From: [Pseudomonas] carboxydohydrogena
Lineage (GTDB): Bacteria > Pseudomonadota > Alphaproteobacteria > Rhizobiales > Xanthobacteraceae
Reading direction: 5' to 3'
NCBI RefSeq assembly: GCF_029030725.1
Contig: NZ_CP113162.1
Location: 2,106,501-2,170,500, forward strand
DNA length: 64,000 bases
Position 1 is the stretch's first letter. Every line of letters starts with the position of its first letter. A program made the position numbers and the translations under genes. Shown piece by piece: positions 9,599-18,264 of this stretch. Under the pieces are notes generated by a model. It was not told the origin of the DNA. It saw nothing but the letters and a program-made list of their open reading frames with translations, and did no database searches.

Positions 9599-10618
9599 TC
9601 AGGCCGTGACCGCTTCGGGGGTGCGGACTTCTTCCGGGAAAGTCGGATAGACGCCGTTGGAGCGGCCCATCTGCTGCACCAGCGCCAATACCGTATCGAT
9701 GTACGGCGTCTTCACGTTGGCCAGATGCCCCATCTCCTGCACCGAGGTCAGCAGCGCGTCGATTTCCAGCGGCCGCTTCTTGTCGAGATCTTGCAGCATC
9801 GAGGTGCGGTGCGCGCCGACACCGGCGGCACCATTGATGCGGCGCTCCACATCGACGCGGAAATGCGCGCCGAAGTGCTGGCCGATCTGCTGGGCTTCGA
9901 GCATCATGGCCTTCGCCACCGCGCGCGTGCCGGGATCGGTCGCGACGATGTCGAGCGTGGCATGTGTGAGCGCGGACAGCGGATTGAAGCACAGGTTGCC
10001 CCACAGCTTGATCCAGATGTCGTCGCGGATGTCGTCATACAGGCGCGGCTTCAGCCCGCCCGCGGTGAGCGCATCGGCGAATTCGGTCAGGCGCGCGCTC
10101 GGCTGGCGGTTCGGCTCGCCAAGACCGAACTGGTCGCCATAGATGTGCTTGATGACGCCCGGCTCGGTGATCTCGGTCGCCGGATAGACGGTCGCACCGA
10201 TCACGCGCTGCGGGCCGATCGCATTCCACTGGCGGTTGCCGGGATCGACACTCTTGAGCCGCAAATCGGCGAACTTTTCGTCGAGGCCGTAGAAATACCA
10301 CCACGGCACGCCGTTCTGCGCGGTGACGACCACCGTGTTCGGGCCGAGCAGCGGCTTAAGCTGATCGACGGATTCCCACGCCTGATGCGCTTTCAGCGCG
10401 ATGATGACGTAATCCTGAGGGCCCAATTCCCGAGGATCGTTGGTCGCCGGCATGGCCGCCGACAATTCCTTGTCCTTGAACACGACCTTCAGGCCATTGG
10501 CCTTGATGGCGGCAAGGTGGGGTCCGCGCGCGACGAGAGAGACATCGACGCCGCCACGTTTCATCATCACGGCCATATAGCCGCCGATCGCGCCAGCACC
10601 GAAAATACAAACTTTCAT
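9599..10618 (-). CDS. Ketopantoate reductase family protein (ApbA/PanE-like)
   Basis: This 339-residue NADPH-dependent 2-oxoacid reductase has an N-terminal Rossmann fold with Gly7, Gly9 and Gly12 of the GxGxxG motif (CIFGAGAIGGY). IIALKAHQ at about 72-79 carries the family lysine. A C-terminal helical ApbA_C domain includes DIWIKLWGNLCFNPLSALT. GGAGGGG lies just before the ATG. It sits inside the glyoxylate operon between glxR and pyk. It may therefore reduce a C3 oxo acid such as hydroxypyruvate or tartronate semialdehyde rather than ketopantoate; this is inferred. Confidence 0.82.
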   Translation of the reverse strand: MKVCIFGAGAIGGYMAVMMKRGGVDVSLVARGPHLAAIKANGLKVVFKDKELSAAMPATNDPRELGPQDYVIIALKAHQAWESVDQLKPLLGPNTVVVTAQNGVPWWYFYGLDEKFADLRLKSVDPGNRQWNAIGPQRVIGATVYPATEITEPGVIKHIYGDQFGLGEPNRQPSARLTEFADALTAGGLKPRLYDDIRDDIWIKLWGNLCFNPLSALTHATLDIVATDPGTRAVAKAMMLEAQQIGQHFGAHFRVDVERRINGAAGVGAHRTSMLQDLDKKRPLEIDALLTSVQEMGHLANVKTPYIDTVLALVQQMGRSNGVYPTFPEEVRTPEAVTA

Positions 10619-10643
10619 GGACCCCTCCTGAATTATTGTTCTG

Positions 10644-10674
10644 CGGACATCCGGGGTCGAGCCCCGGATGTCCG
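10644..10674. repeat. Perfect intercistronic hairpin between glxR and the PanE-like gene
   Basis: CGGACATCCGGGG (10644-10656) and CCCCGGATGTCCG (10662-10674) form 13-bp perfect arms with a TCGAG loop. There is no T-run on the transcribed strand, and the ribosome site of the downstream gene follows closely. Palindromes of this kind occur as dispersed repeats in this group. It may process or stabilise the operon mRNA. Confidence 0.6.
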
Positions 10675-10682
10675 ATGTTGGA

Positions 10683-11573
10683 TTACTTCTTGCCGGCGAC
10701 CGGATGGTTGGCCATCAGCTCCAGCGCCTTCACCATGCCAGAGTGATCCCACGCCTTGCCGCCATTGGCGGCACAGGTGTTGAACAGCTCCTGCGCGGTC
10801 GCGGTGTTCGGCAGCGCCACGCCGAGCGCCTTGGCGCCTTGCAGCGCGAGGTTGAGATCCTTCTGGTGCAGTTCGATGCGGAAGCCCGGATCGAAGGTGC
10901 GGTTGATCATGCGCTCACCGTGCACTTCGAGGATGCGCGACGATGCAAAGCCGCCCATCAGCGCCTTGCGCACCTTGGCCGGATCGGCGCCCGCCTTCGA
11001 TGCGAAGATCAGAGCCTCGGCAACCGCCTCGATGTTCAGCGCGACGATGATCTGGTTCGCGACCTTGGTGGTCTGGCCGTCGCCGTTGCCGCCGACATGG
11101 GTGATGTTCTTGCCCATGAGTTCGAAGTACGGCTTCACGGTCGCGAAGTCTTCGTCATGGCCGCCGACCATGATGGTGAGCGAGGCGGCCTTGGCGCCGA
11201 CTTCACCGCCGGAGACCGGCGCATCGAGATAACGCGCACCGAGCTTCTCGACCTTCTCGGCGAACTTCTTGGTCTCGATCGGCGAGATCGAGCTCATGTC
11301 GACCACGATCTTCCCTTTGCCGAGGTTTCCGGCAATGCCATTCTCTCCGAACAGCACGGATTCGACGTGCGGCGTATCCGGCACCATGATGATGATGATG
11401 TCGGCGTTCTTCGCCACTTCGGCCGCGCTCTTGGCGGCTTTGCCCTTCTTGGCAAGATCGGCAGGCACGCCTTCGATGGTGTAGAGGTGAACCTCGTGAC
11501 CGGCGGCAATCAGATGGCCCGCCATCGGCGCGCCCATCGTGCCCAATCCGATAAAGCCCAGTTTCTTAGACAT
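10683..11573 (-). CDS. glxR: 2-hydroxy-3-oxopropionate (tartronate semialdehyde) reductase
   Basis: This 296-residue protein of the beta-hydroxyacid dehydrogenase family reduces tartronate semialdehyde, the glyoxylate carboligase product, to D-glycerate. The Rossmann motif GLGTMG is at 9-14, the substrate motif DAPVSGGEVGA at about 117-127, and the catalytic lysine is Lys170 in TTKVANQ. The frame stays open upstream into hyi. The start is fixed by the ATG at 11573, GGGAG before it, and the glycine motif immediately downstream. It lies 43 bases after hyi in the glyoxylate operon. Confidence 0.92.
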   Translation of the reverse strand: MSKKLGFIGLGTMGAPMAGHLIAAGHEVHLYTIEGVPADLAKKGKAAKSAAEVAKNADIIIIMVPDTPHVESVLFGENGIAGNLGKGKIVVDMSSISPIETKKFAEKVEKLGARYLDAPVSGGEVGAKAASLTIMVGGHDEDFATVKPYFELMGKNITHVGGNGDGQTTKVANQIIVALNIEAVAEALIFASKAGADPAKVRKALMGGFASSRILEVHGERMINRTFDPGFRIELHQKDLNLALQGAKALGVALPNTATAQELFNTCAANGGKAWDHSGMVKALELMANHPVAGKK

Positions 11574-11616
11574 CAGAAAACTCCCTAAGTCTCTATGAGG
11601 ATGGCAACAGCTTTTG

Positions 11617-12402
11617 TTATTTCGGCAACCAGCCGAGACCTGCGACCGTGTCGGTCTTAGGCTTGTACTCGGCACCGATCCAGCCCTTGTAGCCGATCTT
11701 GTCGATGAACTCGTACAGGAAGGGATAGTTGATCTCGCCCGTGCCCGGCTCGTTGCGGTTCGGATTGTCGGCAAGCTGGATGTGCGCGATCTTGGCCAGA
11801 TTGGCCTCGATCGTGCGGGCCAGATCGCCCTCCATGATCTGCATGTGATAAATATCGTACTGGTCGTACAGGTTGTCCGAACCAACCTCGGCGATGATGT
11901 CGATCGCCTGCCTGGTGTGGGTCAGGAAGAAGCCCGGAATGTCGCGGGTGTTGATCGGCTCGATCAGGAGCTTGATACCTTCGTTCTTCAGCGCGGAAGC
12001 CGCGAACTTCAGGTTCGACACCAGCGTATCGTGATGCTTCTTCTTGTCCGCGCCCTGCGGCATCACGCCGACGAGGCAGTTAAGCTGGCCGCACTTCAGC
12101 GCCTTGGCGTAGGTGATCGCCTTGGTCACACCCGCCTTGAACTCGTCAACGCGGTCCGGGAAGATCGCGATGCCGCGCTCGCCCTTGCCCCAATCGCCCG
12201 CGGGCAGATTGTGAAGAACTTGCGTCAGACCGTGCGTCGAAAGCTGCTTGGCGAGCTCCTCGGCCGGGAAATCGTAGGGAAACAGATATTCAACGCCCTT
12301 GAAGCCGGCCTTCGTCGCGGCGGCGAAGCGCTCCATGAACGGGACTTCGTTGAACAACATCGTGAGATTGGCTGCAAAGCGCGGCAAAGCGCCCTCCTTC
12401 AT
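11617..12402 (-). CDS. hyi: Hydroxypyruvate isomerase
   Basis: This 261-residue TIM-barrel isomerase interconverts hydroxypyruvate and tartronate semialdehyde. It follows E. coli Hyi closely: FAANLTMLF, LHNLPAGDWGKGERGIA, LIEPINTRDIPGF, QYDIYHMQIMEGDL, ADNPNRNEPGTGEINY and GAEYKP, including the acidic and histidine metal ligands. The ATG at 12402 has a weak ribosome site. A TTG at 12387 follows a strong AAGGAGG after five bases and would give MPRFAANL, aligned to the E. coli start MLRFSANL. That TTG may be the real start. Confidence 0.93.
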   Translation of the reverse strand: MKEGALPRFAANLTMLFNEVPFMERFAAATKAGFKGVEYLFPYDFPAEELAKQLSTHGLTQVLHNLPAGDWGKGERGIAIFPDRVDEFKAGVTKAITYAKALKCGQLNCLVGVMPQGADKKKHHDTLVSNLKFAASALKNEGIKLLIEPINTRDIPGFFLTHTRQAIDIIAEVGSDNLYDQYDIYHMQIMEGDLARTIEANLAKIAHIQLADNPNRNEPGTGEINYPFLYEFIDKIGYKGWIGAEYKPKTDTVAGLGWLPK

Positions 12403-12440
12403 TTCCGGTTTGTGACAGATAGCGGGATCGCCGCTACAGC

Positions 12441-14234
<1,794 letters not shown>

Positions 14235-14264
14235 AGCGGCATCTCCCTGAATATTTCTTCAATC

Positions 14265-14281
14265 TGGCATACAGAATGCCA
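14265..14281. promoter_or_regulatory. Operator-like palindrome before gcl
   Basis: TGGCATACAGAATGCCA is a perfect 6-5-6 inverted repeat, 31 bases before the gcl ATG. It has the same TGG-N11-CCA form and the same TGGCATA start as the site before oxlT. The rest of the gcl-iclR intergenic region (14282-14448) is strikingly AT-rich and probably holds both divergent promoters. Confidence 0.55.
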
Positions 14282-14448
14282 AATGGCTTCCGTCGTCAAC
14301 TCATTTCAGAATATTTTTCCAGTTTTGTCTATGTATATTTTTTCTTATAATATCAATTAGTTGAATTTATAAATCGAGCAATCTGATTTCATTATAAAAA
14401 ATGTTTCCGTAATATGTGAAACAAGAGGCAGCCTGGAGTTCAGATCGG

Positions 14449-15276
14449 ATGAGCACGGTAGACCACCGCAAGCGAGGGCGGCCGCGTAACTTCAATCCTG
14501 CAAAGGCCGGATCGATCCAGGCGCTGGACCGAGGGCTTGCGTTGCTGCGGCTGATCTCGGAGGCCGACGGACTGACGCTGACCGATCTCGCACAACGCTC
14601 GGGCCTCGCCCCCTCCACCGTGCACCGCCTCTTGTTCACGCTCGAGACGCATCGCTTTGTGATGCACGATGAAGAGCGCGGGCTTTGGCTGATCGGCGTC
14701 GATGCCTTCAAGACCGGCATGACATTCCTGCGCAACCGCCGCCTCGCCGGCATGGGCCGCGAGGTGATGCGCCAGTTGATGGAACAGACCGGCGAGACCA
14801 TCAATCTCGGCATCGAGGACAATGGCGAGGTGGTCTTCATCTCGCAGATCGAGAGCCACAACACGCTGCGCGCTTTCTTCCGCGCTGGCTCCCGCAGCCT
14901 GATGCACGCCTCCGGCGTCGGCAAGGCCCTGCTCGCTGGATTGCCGGAAGCACGCGTGAAGCAGATCCTCTATGCGAAGGGATTGCAGCGCTTCACGGAG
15001 AAAACCCGCGTCGATCCGGCCGAATTGTTCGCCGAGCTTGCCGAAAGCCGCGAGCGTGGATGGGCAATCGACGACGAGGAGCGCACGCCCGGCATGCGCT
15101 GCATCGCGGCACCTATCTATAACGAGTTGGGGGAAACCATTGCCGCGGTGTCGATCTCCGGACCGACGGTGCGGCTGACATCGCAGCGGCTCGGCGAGTT
15201 CGGCCCTCTCATCATGCGGGCGGCGGATCAGATCACATCGTCGATCGGTGGAGCGACACCGCACCGCGACGCTTGA
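14449..15276 (+). CDS. IclR-family transcriptional regulator
   Basis: This 275-residue regulator has an N-terminal winged helix (about 20-85) with LTLTDLAQRSGLAPSTVHRLLFTLE and a C-terminal IclR effector domain (about 95-265) with SGVGKALLA and RGWAIDDEERTPGMRCIAAPIY. The ATG at 14449 follows GGAG (14435-14438). A GTG at 14416 in the same frame lacks a clear ribosome site. Divergence from gcl suggests a glyoxylate-type effector, as known for AllR and BhcR. The effector and the sites bound are inferred. Confidence 0.88.
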   Translation: MSTVDHRKRGRPRNFNPAKAGSIQALDRGLALLRLISEADGLTLTDLAQRSGLAPSTVHRLLFTLETHRFVMHDEERGLWLIGVDAFKTGMTFLRNRRLAGMGREVMRQLMEQTGETINLGIEDNGEVVFISQIESHNTLRAFFRAGSRSLMHASGVGKALLAGLPEARVKQILYAKGLQRFTEKTRVDPAELFAELAESRERGWAIDDEERTPGMRCIAAPIYNELGETIAAVSISGPTVRLTSQRLGEFGPLIMRAADQITSSIGGATPHRDA

Positions 15277-15334
15277 GCGGGAAACCTTCCCGCGCTAACC
15301 AGTCCCGGGTTCACGCGAACATCCGGAAGGTTAC

Positions 15335-15688
15335 ATGGCCAAGACCTACAGCGGCGGATGCCAGTGCGGCAACGTGCGATATGAAGTGCAGCTCGATCTT
15401 GCCGGCGTCATTGCCTGCAATTGCTCGCGCTGCGTCCGGCTCGGCTCGCTGCTGGCCTTTGCACCGGAAGAAGCGTTCACCCTCCTGAAGGGAGCGGATG
15501 CCACGACCGAATACACCTTCAACAAGCACGCCATCCATCATCTGTTCTGCGCGACATGCGGCATCCAGTCCTTCGCGCGCGGAACGGCGCCGGACGGCCG
15601 GAAGATGGCGGCGATCAACGTGCGTTGTCTGGATGACGTCGATATCGACGCCCTGCCCGTGCAGAAGGTCGATGGGCGCAGCTACTGA
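15335..15688 (+). CDS. GFA (glutathione-dependent formaldehyde-activating) family protein
   Basis: This 117-residue zinc-binding protein of the GFA family is at the usual length. Zinc ligands are visible as Cys9 and Cys11 (GGCQCG), Cys28, Cys30 and Cys33 (CNCSRC), and Cys72 and Cys75 (FCATCG). The family is named for a formaldehyde-glutathione adduct activity, but most members have no proven reaction. It lies just downstream of the IclR gene on the same strand and converges with the second sucCD pair. Confidence 0.85.
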   Translation: MAKTYSGGCQCGNVRYEVQLDLAGVIACNCSRCVRLGSLLAFAPEEAFTLLKGADATTEYTFNKHAIHHLFCATCGIQSFARGTAPDGRKMAAINVRCLDDVDIDALPVQKVDGRSY

Positions 15689-15697
15689 ACGCTACGC

Positions 15698-16579
15698 TCA
15701 GTTCATCTGCCGCAGCGCCTGACGGATCGTCGCGCCGACCAGATGCGAACTCGGCGCGACCTGCACACCCGCCCGCTCCAGCGCCGCGATCTTGCTGTTG
15801 GCGTCGCCGCGCCCGTACATCGTCAGCGTGCCGGAATGACCCATGCGGCGCTCGGGCGGCGCGTATTGCCCGGCGATCAGCGCGACCACCGGCTTCGCCG
15901 CCTTGCGGCCCTGCAAATAGTCGGCGACTTCCTGCTCCTCGGTGCCGCCGATCTCGCCGATCAGCACGATGCCCTTGGTTTCGGGGTCTTCAAGGAACAA
16001 CTCGACGCACTGGACCATGCTCATGCCATGGATCGGATCGCCCCCGACGCCCACCGTGGTCGATTGGCCAAGTCCCTCGGCTGAAATCTGCGCCACCACT
16101 TCGCTCGTCAGCGAGGCAGAGCGCGAGACGATGCCGACATTGCCGGGCCGCTCGCTGCCGGTCGCCATCACGCCGATCATGCAGATCCCGGGTGCGAGAA
16201 TGCCCTGCGAATTGGGCCCGATCAGCCGGGTCTTCGAGCCATCGAGTGCCTGACGCACACGCACCATGTCGAGCGCGGGAACGCGCTCGGTGACCGCCAC
16301 GATCAGAGGAATTTCAGCCTCGATGGCTTCGATCATCGCATGCGCCGCATTGGCGGGCGGCACGAAGATCATGCTGGCGTTGGCTTGCGTCTCGGCCTTC
16401 GCCTTGGCAACGTTGTCGTACACCGGCAGGTTGAGATGCGAACGCCCGCCCTTGCCCGGCGTCACGCCCGCGACCACCGTGGTGCCGTACTCCATCATGC
16501 GCGCGGTGTGATGCGTGCCCGCCCACCCGGTCATGCCCTGACACAGAACTTTTGTATCCTTGTCGACGAGGATGGCCAC
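15698..16579 (-). CDS. Diverged succinyl-CoA synthetase alpha-like subunit (second copy)
   Basis: This 293-residue SucD-like protein has a CoA-binding Rossmann domain, VAGVTPGKGG, and an active-site histidine at His248 in RRMGHSGT. It departs from SucD: the GPNCPG loop is GPNSQG, and the His region reads GHSGTLTMYGRG instead of GHAGAI. The GTG at 16579 is chosen because GGGAGG precedes it and the upstream gene stops only one base before. The pair is a separate acid-CoA ligase lineage. Malate--CoA ligase (MtkB-like) or another dicarboxylate thiokinase is possible; substrate unknown. Confidence 0.82.
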   Translation of the reverse strand: MAILVDKDTKVLCQGMTGWAGTHHTARMMEYGTTVVAGVTPGKGGRSHLNLPVYDNVAKAKAETQANASMIFVPPANAAHAMIEAIEAEIPLIVAVTERVPALDMVRVRQALDGSKTRLIGPNSQGILAPGICMIGVMATGSERPGNVGIVSRSASLTSEVVAQISAEGLGQSTTVGVGGDPIHGMSMVQCVELFLEDPETKGIVLIGEIGGTEEQEVADYLQGRKAAKPVVALIAGQYAPPERRMGHSGTLTMYGRGDANSKIAALERAGVQVAPSSHLVGATIRQALRQMN

Positions 16580-16580
16580 C

Positions 16581-17753
16581 TCATCCTCCCTTCTGTGCAA
16601 TGGCGACGACCTTGGTCGCAGCGGTCCACATGTCCGGACAATCGGTGACCGGACAACCGAAATTGACGAAGCGCGAGCGCGCGAATTCGGCGTTGTTGCC
16701 CGCCAGCCGCGCCACCACCGGCAGCGAGCGGCCGGTGCGGCGCATGGCGATGCCGAGCCCTTCCGCGATGGTGTCGCAGGGCTGCATGCCGCCGCCATGG
16801 ACGTTGAGGAAGATCGCGCGCGTCGCGGGATTGTCGAGCAAAAGACCAAAGCCGTAGGCCACGTCGAGGCTCGTCGCCGTGGTGCGGATATCCATGAAGT
16901 TGGCGGGCTTGCCCTTCGCCGCGTAAACCAGATCGACGCTCGCAAGCCCGAGGCCCGCGCCATTGGCGACGATGCCGATATTGCCGTCCATGCTGACGAA
17001 ATTGAGCTGATGGCGCTGCGCCTCGACCTCGCGCTGGTCGATCTCGTCCTCGTCGCGCAAGGCGGTAAGGTCGGGGTGCCGGAACAACGCGTTGTCTTCC
17101 AGCACCATCTTGACGTCGAGCGCCTGGAAGCTGCCGTCGCGCAGCACCGCCAGCGGGTTGATCTCGATCAGGCTGGCGTCGAGCTCGACGAAGGCGCGGC
17201 GCAAACCATCGACGATGGCGCCGAAGGCCGGGACGGACGCGCCGTCGATACGTATCTTGCTTGCGAAGGCGGCCACTTCATCGGCGTGGCGCTTCGAGCC
17301 ATCGCCAAGGCCGAGACGTTCGAGCCGCAGTTCTCCGCGTGCGGCCCGCTCCTCGATGTCGCCGCCGCCATGGGCGCTGCCGAACAATGTGAGATGACCG
17401 GAGGAACCGTCGATCAGCAGCGCGACATGCAGTTCGCGCACCGGCTCGACAGCCTTCTCGATATAGATACGGCGGACCACGCGCCCGGCCGGGCCGGTCT
17501 GGGCGGTCACGAGTTTCTTGCCGAGGAGCGAGGCCGCGACCGACTTCGCCTCTTTCTCCGAATGGACGATCTTGACGCCGCCGGCCTGAGCGCGGCCACC
17601 GGCGTGGACCTGCGCCTTGACGGCGATGGCACCGCCGCCCAGTTCGTTATAGATCGCGACGGCCTGATCCGGCGTGATGGCGACCTTGCCGCCCGGGGAA
17701 GGCAGGCCATAGCCCGCCAGGATTTGTTTTGCCTGAAACTCGTGCAGATTCAC
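16581..17753 (-). CDS. Diverged succinyl-CoA synthetase beta-like subunit (second copy)
   Basis: This 390-residue SucC-like ATP-grasp protein begins MNLHEFQAK. Family motifs VHAGGR, SLIEINPLAV, GNIGIVANGAGLG and NVHGGGMQPCD are visible. The nucleotide loop GGRGKGKFK of SucC is GGRAQAGGV here, and FLDVGGGAS is FMDIRTTAT. It is therefore a paralogue well separated from the sucC at 4041. It is translationally adjacent to the alpha-like gene. Together they probably form an ADP- or GDP-forming acyl-CoA ligase tied to glyoxylate metabolism; the acid is unknown. Confidence 0.82.
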   Translation of the reverse strand: MNLHEFQAKQILAGYGLPSPGGKVAITPDQAVAIYNELGGGAIAVKAQVHAGGRAQAGGVKIVHSEKEAKSVAASLLGKKLVTAQTGPAGRVVRRIYIEKAVEPVRELHVALLIDGSSGHLTLFGSAHGGGDIEERAARGELRLERLGLGDGSKRHADEVAAFASKIRIDGASVPAFGAIVDGLRRAFVELDASLIEINPLAVLRDGSFQALDVKMVLEDNALFRHPDLTALRDEDEIDQREVEAQRHQLNFVSMDGNIGIVANGAGLGLASVDLVYAAKGKPANFMDIRTTATSLDVAYGFGLLLDNPATRAIFLNVHGGGMQPCDTIAEGLGIAMRRTGRSLPVVARLAGNNAEFARSRFVNFGCPVTDCPDMWTAATKVVAIAQKGG

Positions 17754-18264
17754 GCGTGCATCTCCAGCCGGTGGCTTCGGCCGATGCTGCGTAGGTTCGC
17801 CCCTCGATTCAACAATAAAGGGCCTTCAGGCCAACTTCGCACCGAACGACTTGTCGCCACCGGAATATCAAACTCGCAGCATGTCCGCAACGCGCGAGGC
17901 TGCGAGGGCTGGCCTGCGGCAAGGGCGGACCGGGCGCATGCAAAACAGGCAAACCGAAGGACCCGCGACAGCCAAAATCGTGTGGCGGCCCCTGCTCCGT
18001 CTCGCCGCAAAACAATCGCGGACAATCGCGCTCCGCAAGCTGATGAATCGCATGATCCGCGCAGCAGGACATCGATCGTTCCCGGTTCGGACTCAAAAAA
18101 CCTGTGCTCGCGACACCAAAAGAAGCGTTGGATAAAATTATTTTCGATTAAGGATTCGTTGACTCTCGACAGCGTGGGAAAACTGGATTCAAATCAGCTT
18201 GCGATTCGAGAGCAAGTTGCGCGTCAGCTTTCGGAGGGGACAACGGCAAATCCGGGGGCTGTTA
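17754..18264. other. Intergenic region between divergent sucC-like and sensor-kinase genes
   Basis: These 511 bases hold no convincing gene. Short frames here lack ribosome sites and family motifs. The last part, about 18120-18190, is AT-rich and probably holds the promoter for the kinase. Promoters for the leftward sucCD-like pair should lie near 17760-17850. No repeat or terminator is evident. Confidence 0.5.

Noticed and set aside
10683-11885. Extended 400-residue form of tartronate semialdehyde reductase
   Set aside because: The added N-terminus lies on top of hyi coding sequence in another frame. The ribosome site and Rossmann start at 11573 are clear.
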